Positions 1-13,503 of a DNA stretch of 64,000 bases are shown in pieces. A program made the position numbers and the translations under genes. Each line of letters opens with the position of its first letter. Positions within the stretch are counted from its first letter, which is position 1. Location: positions 124,001 to 188,000 of the forward strand of contig CAJFCJ010000016.1 of the NCBI GenBank assembly GCA_904063045.1, in the 5' to 3' direction. The notes beneath the pieces are model-generated. The model was not told the DNA's origin. It searched no databases and saw nothing but the letters and a program-made list of their open reading frames with translations. The stretch comes from Dimorphilus gyrociliatus. Its lineage: Eukaryota; Annelida; Polychaeta; Dinophilidae.

Positions 1-259
1 TATTATTAAAAAAATATTCGTTATATTTATTAAAAATGAACTAGATGAGTATATTATAAACTATATATAGAAAATATAGGAAATATGGGAAAAATTTCCC
101 ATTTTTAGAAATACAGTATTATTCCCAGTGTTTGTAATTATTTGCATTGTATAAATAATATCTTATTGTCTATCCTTTGTATGACGTATTATTTCTTTAT
201 AGTGTAGTTAAATACAATATATGTTATATAGTGTATTTTCCAAAAATATCAATACTTAC

Positions 260-3200
260 AAAATTTGTAAATATCCGAACTAATCTCGGTTTCTTTCCAG
301 GTCTTTCGTATTCAAAGTTAAATGAACTGCCGTTATAATCTGATTCAAAACTTGAAATATCTTTCCAACTGAACTCAATTACTTGGTTCTATGAATGAGA
401 TTATATTTTATTATTGACAACTCCCAAAAAAAATGACCAGCTGATTGAGTAACTTACCTCTACAGTTCCATCTTCTTTGCAGGCTTGTAATCTAAAAGCG
501 GTAAACGACACTCTGGCAACCACGTGACCGTCTTTTCTCGAATCGCACGAACAGTGAGGAAATGCAATTTCACCGTAGTTATCGAACGATGCCACCTCGA
601 GCAAGTATTTGTCAATTCTATTGGCCTTCTTTAAAACATTTATATGGGAAACTTTCGATGGTTTAACTTTAATATTTCCCTTCGAAATATCCTCCGTAAC
701 GTTGTGAAAGACAAATGAACGGGCCAGCTGGTCTTCATATAGTATTTCCTTTTCTAACTCAATGTTAAAAAGCCATTTTTTAAGGGCAATACAAGATGGA
801 GCCGCAGTATTATAGTTTTGAATGTAGATACTATGAGGTTGTTCCTGGTCCATAATTTTACGATCTAAAATACAAGAAACATTCTGGTTGACAATATGCA
901 AAATTCGTATTTAGATTATAAAATAAAGAATATAATTACCGAAATTGGTGTCAACAATTTCAAAAAGTGCAAAATGTTTCGCGATTTCGGTTTTCATACC
1001 AATCTTTTTCGTTACTAACTGTTTTTTGATATTTTTGTTTTTTTATAAAGAAAATAGAAGATAGTGGAACGTGTATATAAAATATTATTTCTTAGCTGAA
1101 CTTACTGAATGAACTTTTCTGGCGTCGGCATCTTTTGATATAATTATACTTGCAATATTTTTATCGGGTAATAAAATCTTGAGTTGAACTTCGCTTTTAT
1201 CACTCGTCTAGTAAAATCATATATAAATATAATATAAGATATGATAATAAGACGCTATCAACTTACTCCATTTTCTGACTGTGTTCCAAGGAACTCCTGC
1301 ATGCCATCACTATCCGCAATTACCCTAACTGAGCATACTTTTTCTAAATATTGTTCTAAACCTCTCCGCCTAGCATCCAATTGTTGTTCAGACATTGTAA
1401 AAGGCCATTTGCCAGGAAATTTTGGAAATTGAAAATCGGGGAATTCTCTTTTTAGAATATTGTGAATGTTAGAAAATTCTCTATATCTCCTTGAACATAG
1501 ATGACGTCCTGCCATGTGTATATGATACACAATAAACCGACTGTCCGAATCACGTAGTGTCTCATAGTCTGGTATAGTTATAGGCAACGACCGCTTATCC
1601 GAATAATCAACTGTTGAAGGTCCGGACGATTCATCCGACGGTTCTAGACGTTCGGCAACTTGTCTTGGAACTGATATAACTATTTTATAAAAAAAATTAC
1701 ATATTAGATAGTCACGTAACAGTTATTAAATATTAGTAAACATATATTTTCTTACCTGTTAATGTCAAAACATCTCCTCCAGATTTTATCAGATCAACAA
1801 CATGTTTGTGGGTGGAACCTTCCACATTAGCCCCATTACTGGAGGAAACCAATAAAATTTTAATTAAAAGTTAATTATGATATATTTTAAGCCGATAAAG
1901 ATTATAATCTGGACAGTTTTTAAATGGAAATAATATATATGGACTACCCAATTGACCAGATCGGTAAATAAAAAGAGAAATATGTAAATTGTAATATGTT
2001 TGTAACAGATGTAATCATAAAAAAAAATTTTCAGCGTCTAATAACAACACATGTGCACCGAAACCATTCAGTTTCCATAAAAATGTCGGAAAGGAACAAG
2101 ATACTCTCTGCTAAGGAACTGAAAGGACAACAACAGAATGATATTCTTTTCTCAACCAAGGAAAAAGCTCATACAGCTGCCGTAGCAACGCTACTAATTT
2201 CTCAAATAGTAATCCTAAGAGAAATCATCAATAATCAAGGCTAGGGTTGCGTTTTTGCCGCTAATTAATTTCTTCTTAAAGTCACCGTTAACTTATTAGA
2301 GACTACTAAGTAGTACTAATAAGTAATCTTAGTTAAAAGAATTATAATAGTTAAGAATGTTTATAATAATTTGTCCTAATAAATTCTATTCATGATTTTC
2401 ATTAAAATAACATAAACGCGACCTTAGACAATAAAAATGACAATAAACAAATTGCAACGATCATTCTAACATGCCTTAGTATGGCTATGGAGATTATCTG
2501 TGGAGCGTTAATAATTTATCAGGCGTATACCAGAAGAAATCTCAAACAACTTTGTCTATTAGGTTATCCAACCTGCTGCGCCGAAAAGATAAGTTCAGTG
2601 GAGAGTGGTGAGGAGAGGTCAACCACAAGCCCTACAGCTAATGGCAACCTTGCGGGAGGTGGAGGAGGAGGAGGAGGAGGAGGAGGAGGAACAACCCAAC
2701 AGCAACAACTAAATTTATCGCCCGACTTATATTTTTTACATTGCACTTGCTCAAGGCATCAATCCGAGGCTCTACACCAGTTAATGCATGTCTACTTACT
2801 TTACAGAGATAAAAGACTTCAAGCAGACATGAAAGTTGTTCGGGCAAATGTCGAAAATGTTACATTAAATAACAAACTGCAGCAAATTATGAAAGATTTA
2901 ACAGCAGTGAGAAAAACAATCGAAGACGAGAAGGAGGAAGAAAGATTGCCTGCCTTAAAAACGAATGAAGAAGAACTTACAAACAATAAAACAAAATGTG
3001 AGCAACAATTAGAACAATATTCCAACGTTGTAGAAGAAACAAAAATAATTGAAGGCCAAGTGAAGGAATTAGAAGAAAATATCTATCAAATGCAAGAAAG
3101 TATTCAACATTCAAAAATGGTTCGGATCGAAAATACAATAACCTATCTTCATTTTTTCGCCTTTATACTCACGGCTTTCATACCTGGTTTACGTACTTAA

Positions 3201-5175
3201 AAGAATACAAATTATGTATCCTTGTATATAACAAAAACTTGGCCGTTACTTCTGTTATCAATTCAAATCAACGTCTAAATTAGAATATTCATATCTAATT
3301 GTATAGCATTCTCTTCTATTGATTTATACTTGTTAATAAATTATTATATATACATATAAACTACTATGATATATTTTATATAGATATAGGAGATTCTCTT
3401 TTTCTATCTTTTAAAAATATAAAGTGTTTAAATGAGAAATATACAGTATAAAGGGAACGTATGGTTTATATATATATAATTGATACAAAATGTCTGATTT
3501 CTGTAATTATTTTAGGATAATTTGTCAATTTCTATGATGCGATAATATGAGTAAAAAAAAAGAGAAAGAAACCATATCGTTTTACTAACAGGTTCTCAGA
3601 ATTTAGTGTTTTTTTTTGCATATATTTATAAGATACGATGTGATATTACAATATTGTTTAAAAATATTATTAATCGTTACTGTTTATTGAGTTACGGTTG
3701 TTATAATGTTTAAGTAATTAACTACTATAATAGGGTTATTTTGTATCAATGGTCTTTTTTGTAGTACATTTTATGCCAGTAATAACTATTTAAGGTGGAA
3801 AAAAAAAACCGTAAGAGATGTATTATTGATTTCCTTAAAGTTATTACTGGATCCTTTCAATGAACATAAATATTTCTCTTCAAAGGATTACTTCGACAAG
3901 TGCAACAAATGTAAAACCAGGCTGAAATGTAAACAATTTTCGTATTGGCTATAATAAATTGTATGGTATAACCTTAAATCTATATTAGAGTCTATATGTT
4001 GCTCATTAGTGGATGAAACTATCTAAAAATAATTTTTTTTATTCAGCCTAAAGACATATCCTTCCGTATTATATCTGTAAAATAATTTCTTTCTATAAAC
4101 TAACTGAGAAAGAAAGGGATAGAAGGAAAGAAAAGAGGAAATACAGAGGCAAACAAAAAAAAAGCCCACATAGAATATAGTTGATTGCATTCGAACAATT
4201 TCCTCAAGGGTTATTATTTTATGAACTTGAAACACATATTCTATACATATAATTTTCAGAATGCATTTAGATCTAGGTATTGTTTCCCCTATCTTTACGT
4301 TCTTGGCAATCGCCATTATTAGGTTTATTTATACTTTAAAATTACTTTTATCTTCATACTTATCTTTGATGTGAATGAAATTTAACATTAATTAAACGTT
4401 AATTATAGTTTTTATTAAGATGTCTTCTTTTTATTCTTTTTTATTATTTAAATAAAACATGTTATAGATTTTAAGAAAAAAAAATCAATCAATATGAGTA
4501 TTTATTTTCTATTCCTAACGCTAATTGGTTAATCTATACGATCTGTACTTCATACTATATAGAATGATACGAGACCAGAAAGTTTTCAATCTCTTCCTGA
4601 TAAAGAATGCCTACAGAGTTCCATGCTATTACCACTATAAAATAAATATGTCAACATTAATTATGCAACCCTCGTTGTCTGTACGGTTTCGACGCTATTT
4701 TTAGCGGCAGAAATTCCTGCCTCTCACCTCATTATGTATTTTTCACTATCAATACACGCCTCCTGTTTGATAAGAAGTACTTACACTTCTAATATTCTAT
4801 CTCCTTTCATGATACCAGCCCGATCAGCAGCTCCGCCCTCCATAACAGCGCTAACATGCTGCAAAGGGGCATATAGTTCTCCATTTATGCTAAAAATATA
4901 AAAAGCATTTATTCACTCTATACGGCTATTAATATCCATTGTCCTCTACTCTAGTTTTGTTTATATAGCTATCATAGAAAGAAGATTTAAATTGAGTATT
5001 TCTCAAGTTGTATTTATAATAGTAAATCTAACCTCTTTAATTGACCTCCCTCACTAACTTGACCTCGAACGTTAAAACCAAACCCAGTATCACTTCTACG
5101 AATTGTAACTATTCGAGGTCCTGCAGGATCTGCCATATCCTGATGATTTTCTTCTTCATCCGAATCTTCTGCCAT
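260..5175 (-). CDS. SNX27: Sorting nexin-27 (PDZ-PX-FERM), 3' end outside window
   Basis: Endosomal cargo adaptor that recycles PDZ-ligand receptors with retromer. Exons, in reading order: 5175-5033, 4889-4785, 1838-1756, 1679-1267, 1207-1106, 1018-940, 864-458, 388-260; phases agree at the joins I checked. The first three exons encode a PDZ domain with [14 protein letters not shown] and [11 protein letters not shown], nearly identical to vertebrate SNX27. Exon 4 gives the PX domain, with RRYREF, the FPGKWPF motif and [19 protein letters not shown]. Exons 5 to 8 give the FERM-like module ([15 protein letters not shown]). The last visible exon ends at [13 protein letters not shown] followed by a donor. 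The expected final exon was not found in bases 1-259, so the carboxy terminus lies beyond the window. Start chosen: MAEDSDEEE, the first ATG before the PDZ domain. Intron 3 (about 2.9 kb) is far longer than the others and holds a nested gene. Confidence 0.95.
2083..3200 (+). CDS. Nested coiled-coil protein in SNX27 intron 3, unrecognised
   Basis: Proposed join: 2083-2208, 2480-2607, 2756-3200, about 232 residues. I inferred it because three pieces in different frames each read as protein and connect in phase. Exon 1 starts [18 protein letters not shown]. Exon 2 follows an acceptor at 2478-2479 and contains [10 protein letters not shown]. The next acceptor (CTCAAG) completes a Trp codon and continues [19 protein letters not shown] into a long Glu/Lys/Gln-rich coiled coil. 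The intron 2608-2755 contains a GGA repeat that would read as poly-Gly if not spliced. A TTTTCAG acceptor at 2026-2032 lies just upstream of the start, so the 5' UTR is spliced or trans-spliced. The carboxy terminus after about residue 210 is uncertain. I do not recognise the family. It lies entirely inside a SNX27 intron on the opposite strand. Confidence 0.55.
2657..2690 (+). repeat. GGA trinucleotide repeat
   Basis: A run of GGA units in the proposed second intron of the nested gene. Read in frame it would give poly-Gly; read in another frame, poly-Glu. The surrounding exon structure suggests neither is translated. Confidence 0.8.
3201..4784. other. Rest of SNX27 intron 3
   Basis: AT-rich sequence following the nested gene, with several A and T runs. 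I see no exon, RNA gene or mobile element here. Short open frames (for example on the minus strand at 4023-4316) are low-complexity and lack splice or family support. Confidence 0.6.
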
Positions 5176-6046
5176 TTTTCAACTGGTGTTACTAAACTCC
5201 AGTCACAAATGAAACCCTCGTACTATAATCCATTTATAGTCATCCCAGTTCAACTCGGAAGTGGTCTGAACTAGATGACAATCTAATTTCTATTAAAAAT
5301 TAAGATTAAATCGAGTAATACATGAACTACACACAACTGGCTATTTGGTTTTTGAGAGAATTTATTATTTCTTATGATGAAAGGAAATTGGATTTCATTT
5401 GAATAATTGATGAAGGAATAGTAAATTGATTATCACGTTATTTTATGTGCTTTCAAAAACAAAATAAAGTCTCTTTTTTAGTTCTTTAAGTGTTAAATTT
5501 TGTATTGCTATTTACTGAAAAAATATATCAATCTCTCAAAAAGACGAAAAACTTATTTAAAATATCTTCAAAGTCAGTTTTAAATAGAAGTAACACAACT
5601 ACGCTATTTTAACATAAACTCCAATATTGTTTTACCTTTAATGCAGAATAATATCAATCAATTTAACTTTATATATATAAATTATAAAAAGAAACACTTC
5701 AGAGTTTCTGATCGCAAGAGATTGATCCCTAGCACGTTTTAGCAAAACCGCGAGTGTTGACGATAGCCTCGCTTTCACGAGTGACGTCATGCCAATAAGG
5801 GATTTTATCTAGAATTTCCAAAACATATAGGCATAAGTAATATGACACTATGTAAAAAAGTTAGGAGACATATTTTATAAATTGATATAGTAGTCACAAC
5901 GCTGTTTAAAGTTATTTTTTATCCTAAACTATTTACATATATATTTTTTAAAAGGACTCAGCAGGTAATAACACTTTAATCAAACACTATACTATACTAC
6001 AAAAAAGTCGAAAACAAAAGAAAACAATTAATCTATATCTTTTAGA
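5176..6046. promoter_or_regulatory. SNX27 upstream region with a full CRE
   Basis: Noncoding interval between the SNX27 start and the polybromo stop, which are in tandem on the minus strand. It contains the perfect palindrome TGACGTCA at 5782-5789, a CREB/ATF consensus, within a locally GC-richer patch (about 5710-5800) that stands out from AT-rich flanks and may be the SNX27 core promoter. The remainder is probably SNX27 5' sequence and polybromo 3' UTR. Confidence 0.45.
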
Positions 6047-9000
6047 TTAAAATGCACTGTAGTCTAGAACACGTCCAATGTTAACGGCATCTTGTAGCAT
6101 TTGATCTCTTAAGGCCCATAGAGCTTGAACAACAGTTTTACCCTGTTCCATGGCACCTGGACCCAACCAGTTGGATGGTAGTTTTTGAGGATTTCCTAAG
6201 GTATTTTTCGGTCTAGCTGAGAGTTCTTTCCTCCATGGACCTTAAAATAGATAAAGATTATTTATTATTTTCAAGAAAATCTAAATAAAGTCCAATTCCA
6301 ACCTATATCATCAGAATTATTATTCAATCCTTCAATATAGCGTAAATATGCCTCCGAATGCAATAATCTTTGTGTTCTAGGTGGGACAGCTACGAAGAGA
6401 GGCGAACTTGATCTTGTCTGTTGAGCGGGGTTATTCGTTGTGCTCGCTATATATAACAGTAAAATGTACTTTAATAAATTAAGCAAATAAAGTTTCAAGT
6501 GAAAGACATGGGACAAAGTGAATCTTGTATTCTACATAAATCTTTATATTTATATAGAATAGATTATATATTATAAATTTTAACTGCTCAGATAATCCTT
6601 ATTACTGCAGTGAAGATTTTAACTTAAACAAACAGCTAAATGACAACAACAAAAAACAGAAACATTCCTTTTGATTTTATTAAATATAAAATAAAAAAAA
6701 TATGGATATTAACTGTTTTTTAAAAAGCGGCTATTGAAAAGAGAAAACTACAAGGTGAAAAATAAAAGCTTTTTATGAGTGTAATACACTTCTATTATAC
6801 TATATAAAGTCTCTAACGTACCTGTAATTGGTAAACTCGATTGGAAACTATTATTGCATGCGACAGCTCCAGCTGCTGTAAAAACATACCACCAAACATG
6901 CAGAATATTTTAAAACTAGATTTTAAATATACATTTTTCAAAAAATACAGAAAAAAGCCACCAAAAGTATTTTCTCTAATTTCTATAAAAATTAGCTGAT
7001 CGTGACGTTTAAAACAATACTATACTTACTTTGTGAATTTGAATCGCAGTTAATAAGGCTCGCAACAGCTGAACTGATGGTTGAGGGGGCGGGTGTAGAT
7101 GGTTTCGATTCGATAGAACTTGAATATAAAGCACTTTGTTCTCCGGCAATTTTTTTAGCTTTTTCCTCGTATCTCTCCTTTTCATCTTTAGGTAACTCTC
7201 TCCACTGCATAGGTTTCAATTAATGTTAATTTGAATAGTTAATGTTTTATAAATAAGATTGTAATCAAACCTTTGCTCCAACAAGGCGGGATATATCGCC
7301 AAAATTCATTAATGGATTCTGTCCTTGAATACCTTTTCTATATTCTCCGGCAAATACAATATAACCGCTCAATTGTTTTGGCCGCTTATACATCTAAATG
7401 GTTAAAAAGTTATTAAGAGTTTATCATACATTAAAACGTTTGAAATTTGGAGAGATATTAAGAGCAATTGATATATTGCATATTAAATTGTTATAAGGCT
7501 TGTTATTAAGCAAAATATATAATTATTTTTACTGGTGATGATATATTTTCCTCATTAATCCTATCTTCAACTATTTCTTTAAATAAACTCATCCTTTTCT
7601 TCGTTAAATTTTTCGTTTTCATTCTGTCGTCATTTTTTTTAAACTTGTCAAAGGATTCTTTTATGTATTTTTCTAAATTCGCTTGTCTATGAATATTTTC
7701 AATTTTTTCACTAATAGTCTTTTTTCCTGTCAATTCTTTACTCGTCTCTTCCTCATCTTTTTTAGATAATAGCGCAATATCACCAATTAAATCGTCGATA
7801 AGAGTAAAACGATCTTTGGAATTAGAATTAAATAAGTCATGAACTAGTTGAGAAGCCTGATGAGGAAAGGAATACAAAGACAAAAAAACTACTAAATACG
7901 ACACTTAAAATGAATGAATAAATGATTTAAACGTTTTGTCGTTCAACCTACCTTTTGTTTCATTTTAGGAGTAACATCCACATTATTGGGAGTACTATTA
8001 TTTGTAGATAATGCTGATATCGACGGAGGAATAGCGTAAGAATCATCAACTTCTAAATCAAGAAGTGATTGAGCCAACAGAGGAGAGCCAGTTCGTTTGG
8101 GAATTAAAGGTTTCTTTAGAAACAGGATCTACAAGATAACATAAATAATTAATTAAATTGTTTATAGTATTATCAAAAAACAAGAAATATCTTGTATACC
8201 TCATCTTCCAGAACTCGACTCGACAGTGTTATCTTCTTCATAGGCTTTGTAAGTTTTTTAACTATTCTTTCATCGGGTATAAATTTACTTTCGCATATCC
8301 AAACATCATCTTCTGAAATGACTGTTGATCTCTGACTGCAATATTCTTTGAAGAATAGCACACAACATTTTCCCGTCACTTTTGATATTGGAACTGAGGC
8401 ATCTGCATTTCTGACAACTTCCATTGCATAAAATAGTCTAGTTGGACTATGCTCTACAAAGGCAGGTTGAACAAATTGCGCTCCTGACACATGAGCAACA
8501 GATTCAGCGTCAGTCCATAATTGTTCAGCTCTTATAATTCTCCAGGGATTGTCACTATCATCTCTAACATATACAAAATCTCCAAGTTTCAACCACCCAC
8601 AACGGTCATCTCTGAGCTGCTCATACATCGTAACTCCCGGAGGTGCAGTTCCAGATTCGATTGGAACATTTGCACGCCCACTATCACCGTCAAAGTCATC
8701 ATCTTCGTCTTCATCAGTTGACTGAGTAGGTGTACCTCCACCTTTTTCCGCATAAACACTCCCAACTTTAGCCGGCTGCATAGGATTTGGTCTCTGTGAT
8801 AATTTCGGGGAAGAAGATCCCGACCAAATTTTCAATCTGTTTTTTTAGTTATCATTAATCACGTTTGTTCTACAAAGTGTATTTAAGAAATTTACTTAGG
8901 ATCTAACCTCTTGAACGTTTTCGGTTTTGAAAGGTAACGTTTGTCGCAAACCCAAGTGTGCTCTTCAGGAAATTGTTCACAATACATTTTAATGTATGTC

Positions 9001-12000
9001 TTCATAGGAAGAACTATACATTTTCCCCTAGCTCTTTCTACTTCAACGGCACATCTTACATCAGATTTAAAAACCTCTTGTTCGAAAAATTTTTTACTAA
9101 TAACGTGGTAAGTTTGGTGTGGTTTCAAGAATTTTATACCCTCTAACCAAACTGCCCTTTCCTCTCTATATATCTTATCAATCAATAACATTTCTTGATT
9201 GTCTTCTTTGCCTTCTTCTGGGATTATATAGGCAAAGTCACCTCTGGCATAGGTGATATCATTATAAATCGCCTCCGATAAGTTCTCTTTGTCATCATTC
9301 TTCTCCTGATTTCGCTTATGACGTTTAGCTTTAATCTTTTCCGTTTTTTCCTTATCTATTTCGTCGGTAATTCTTCTTTGTGTATACGCTAAGGCTGGAC
9401 TGAAAAATACACCACCCAATCCACAAAGTTCATCCCTTCTTTGAACGAAATATTTTTGCAAGTTACAACAATCCTCATAAAGTTCAGAATCGATTGCTGC
9501 AACGCTTCGCCCATGCTCAAGTAGTTCGAACACATCCTCCTTTTTCGCGTGCAAGCAAACTTACGTTAGATTTAAACGAAAAATTTAATTAGTGTTTTAT
9601 CTTACCTGTAATTTATCTAATCTAGTGTACATTTCCTTTTCAACTCTCTTTCCTATTTTATCTAACGAGCAAGAAGCTTTCTTCGCGTTTGGTATTGCAA
9701 TCATCTCATCTTCATCTAGTGGAAGGTGAGCTAAAGATTCAGATAAGCATCGTCCCTGACTGTCAGTTTGGCTTAATGTCGATCTCGTTAACTCCTTTAA
9801 AGTGTTGAAAACTGTTACTTTGACATCAGGTACTTGATTTCTCTCTTCTTCGTTTTTCTCCAATTCGCTTTTTTTATCTAACGCCAACTTAAGCAAGGCA
9901 AGCGCATCTTTATAAATTAAAGAATCAGGCTCGTTATATTTACAAGCATTATCAAACATCAGAGCCAAATCGGCCAATAAATCGTCTAAGCTTTCATAAA
10001 GATTTAATTTGTGGCCAATTTTCAACAAATCGATAGGCTTTTTTATAACATCGTAGTAGTCTGGATATTCACTTTTTGATGGCAATCTCATAAATGGTGC
10101 TGACAACACACGATTACTTTTATCTGTTGCATCCTTTATACAAGCATAAAGAGACTGTAACTTTGTATTCCATTTGGATGTTACTTTTGAATCTCGTCTA
10201 GATATTCTATTACTTGAGACGGGGGTTCTGGATCTGTTATGAAAGGAAAATAAAGCTTTTAACCCTATTAGTTGGTATGAATAGTAATTCAATACCTTGG
10301 TGAGTCAGGGTTTGTTAAACTTTGTAGTTTTGTTTTTAGAACTCGTTCCAAAACAACTGCGTCTTTATAAACCTGAGAATTTTCTTCGTTATAATGTCTA
10401 GCATTTCTCAACATTAATTCAATATCATCAGCCAACGATTCAATGCTATCATACTGCTCCAATCTGGCCTCAATAGTATCCATATCGATTGGTTCAGTGA
10501 TTACTTGATAATAATCAGGAAAAGATTCTTTTGATGGTAGAGATACAAAAATATCAATTAATGATCGACCGTCTACTTCGTATTCCGATATAGTTTTGAA
10601 CAGAACGCCTAACTTTTTCTGCAGTGAATCTCGACGAGAGCGTCTCGAAGCTGAAGCACTTTGAGAATCATCATTCTGTAACAAAAGAAAATAAATGACT
10701 TAAAAAAAGACGATTAAACCATTAAATGTTCATATTAAGCTCTAATATTTTAACTATCTCTAATACTTCATCATTAAAAGTGACGATCAGTAAAGAAAAC
10801 AAGAAAAACAAAATAAAACATAACAATATTTAAAAATATTCTAAAGGCAAGCTTTTGTTATTATTACTGTTTGTATGGTATACTTAAGCTGTTCCTTTAA
10901 AACATTAGTACACGTTTTTGTTACACAAACGTAATAGAATGGTTTGCAAACTCATCTTAAAAGTCGGGCAATAAAACAAAATTGATGGAGGAAACAAAGG
11001 AAAAAATAAAAAACAAACTATTTTAACAACAGGGGAAAAATTGAAACAACGTTAAACAACTTAAATATCTAATTGTAAAATAAAACAAATAAATTAATAG
11101 CTATAACCTCGACGCCAAAACACGCCATGTTGATTGGTTGCGGAAGAGAAATTGGCATAAGAAATCCCTAATTTTTTTTTTTGAATAGTATGGGATAAAA
11201 AATACAAAGAGAATTTCATTTTATATAAAATACAATTTTTTATAGTTGATTGTTTTATAGTTAAATATTTATAAACTTAACGATATAAAAAGAATGTAAA
11301 TTAGATAACTTACAGGATCGCATAAAGCTTGTAATTCCGAACTTTTATTATGCATAACTTTTTGTAATGAGATAGAATCCTGTGTAATAAACAATTACTA
11401 TTTAATATCAAATCAATTAACATGTATATACTTTGAAAGAAATAAAAATAATCAAATTTTTGCACCTTAAACAATTGACTATCTTCAACATTGTAATGTT
11501 GAGCGTTTAAGAATAGTAAATCCAGATCAGATACTAAACCAGCAACATCTCCTCCGTACATATTGTTTTTTATCTTTTTCTTTATATGAAATAGACTAAT
11601 AGGATTATCAATTTCCTCATAATAATCTGGATATAATCGTTTCGATGGCAATCTCATAAAAGGTTCGCTGAGTCTTCTGCCATCTGGGCTTCTATAATTC
11701 ATAACTGTATTATATAAACTCCATAAAGCTCCTGTTCCAGCAATGCATGAATTTTCTTCTGTATCGCTTTCATTATCGCTGTCGCCATTAGGTGATGGCA
11801 AGCTGGCATAAGCGGTTGAATGACGTTCGCCTGTGTGAATTTTTCTCTCGGCTGATCGCATTCTGTGAGAACTTTTCTTTGCTTGACGAACCGTGTCAAG
11901 TTCAATTTTTTTTGCTTGAATAGTCTTTTTTAAGAGTACAGCATCCTAAATTTAGGAAAAATTTGTTATAAAACTGTGCGAGAATTATGGAAAGTTTTTA

Positions 12001-12936
12001 CTTTATAAATTCCACTGCCTGGTTGATTATAGGTTCTTGCATTGTTTACAATAACCATTAAATCTCGAACCATATTGTCTAACGTCTCGTAATGCCTTCC
12101 TTGAACTCTTTTTGCGACAGTTCGTAAATCGAGAGGCTCCTCTATCACATTGTAATAATCGGGAAATTTAGTTTTTGAGGGAAGTAGCTTAAACATTTCT
12201 GTTATCATTCTGTCTCCGTCCATAGCAGTAGCAACTGCGTCAAACATTTCTTCGCAAATTTCCCCAACGTCTTCACTCTCAGTGCTCTTAAGAAGTAAAC
12301 AAAGAAGTTATTAAGAGTTTCAGTATGAAAAAGTTTTATATAAATATAATTACATCGTCATCCCAATCTTGATTCTTATCACTATCTCCGGATGCTGTAT
12401 CTCCACACTTTTCATTCTTTAATTCCCTATAATATATCCAGAGTTGGTTTGCAAGATCTCTCTCCTCAGAGTCTTCTTCATAATAGTCCATGGCATTTTC
12501 AACTAATAATCTAAGATCTTCTCCCATTTGGTCAACGCTGGCATATTCGTCGTTTTTTATTTTAGTTAATACTTTTAAAAGATCAATCGGGTTCGCTATT
12601 GCTTTGAAGTATTCAGGCTCGGATCTGTTCAATCATGTCATTTAGAAAATTCTTGGAAAATTTTTCTTATAACAATATTTATTCTATACCTCTTATGCGG
12701 TAATTTCATAAATAGATTGAAAGTTGGAAGTCCATTGTCGGATTTGTGAGATTTGATAGAATCGAAAATTTCGTGACACAAAGCATTCTACGATCGTAAA
12801 ATTTTAACAAACAATTAAATTAAATAATATATAATAATACCACTTCTCCCTCAGTTCCCCTCTTCCTAGATCTCTTGGCCGGAGTTATCTCATCTTCTAA
12901 GCTACTATCCACACTAGAACGCTTTCTTCTCGGCAT
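6047..12936 (-). CDS. PBRM1: Polybromo-1 (BAF180), PBAF chromatin remodeller subunit
   Basis: Targeting subunit of PBAF (SWI/SNF), reading acetylated histones through bromodomains. It starts MPRRKRSSVDSS, a basic nuclear leader. Domains run from high to low coordinates. Bromodomains: BD1 about 12790-12370 (PEYFKAIANPIDL), BD2 about 12290-11990 (FPDYYNVIEEPLDL), BD3 about 11950-11310 (YPDYYEEIDNPISL), BD4 10684-10305 (FPDYYQVITEPIDM), BD5 about 10220-9870 (YPDYYDVIKKPIDL) and a degenerate BD6 about 9840-9400. BD2-BD5 keep the acetyl-lysine Asn in a YN motif; BD1 has YY instead, as vertebrate BD1 does. BAH1 lies about 9270-8895 and BAH2 about 8660-8190. The HMG box (KRPKQLSGYIVFAGEYR, PMQWRELPKDEKERYEEKA) is at 7393-7130. 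The tail keeps the family motif TQRLLHSEAYLRYIEGL, ending at a TAA at 6047-6049. A Lys/Glu-rich insert (about 7900-7535) precedes the HMG box. Confidence 0.96.
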
Positions 12937-13503
12937 AGCGCAATCTAAGAACCAACCAGAATAAGATGATATTGATTGATTTCAGTTTCACAAAACTTAC
13001 TTTTTAAAATTTATTCCATGAATGATAAAATCAAGTTTAGATTAATGATATATATTCCGATTAGCAAGAAAAAATAACTATTCTGATGATTATTTGAATT
13101 TAAGTTAAAAACTGCTTGGGCCGTTTTGTTTTATTCAAAATGGCCAATGGAGACACCTGTTCCGAAGCATCAACGTTGTGTTGTTTACTAAAACGAATCA
13201 CAAACCATACTAACAGCTCTCATATTATTCCGCGTTATGATCACAAAGATGCATTTTTGATAAATAACAAAAATTTAGGTAAAGTGAATAAATGTAAAAA
13301 AAATAACCTATAAAAGTTTTAAAACTGCAAAATATTTTTCATAATTTTAATAAGATTATGAAAAACTAAATTTTTAAGCGCATGCTCACTTAACCTGTAC
13401 AGTAATTCGGCCATACCATTGGCCAAGGTGTAACATCTACTGTAGTAACAGCAGATATAAACAAAGACTATTATCCGATAGTAGTGATAAAATAATAAGA
13501 AGA
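12937..13503. promoter_or_regulatory. Shared 5' region of polybromo and Rab11-FIP
   Basis: The two genes start 567 bp apart and diverge, so this interval must hold both promoters. It contains GCGCATGCTC at 13378-13387, one mismatch from the NRF1 core, and inverted CCAAT sequence (ATTGG) near 13420. A small open frame at 13140-13310 (MANGDTCSEAS) ends in a GTAAAG that could be a donor, but it cannot be joined in frame to the Rab11-FIP start because stops precede that ATG. Confidence 0.45.

Noticed and set aside
1-259. Last exon of SNX27
   Set aside because: Neither the expected YMHECFERVF-like segment nor an acceptor in frame is present; the exon must lie beyond the window.
2481-2755. Poly-Gly protein from a single-exon reading through 2657-2690
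   Set aside because: The adjacent frame encodes a better protein segment ending at a good donor, and the poly-Gly part falls inside the proposed intron.
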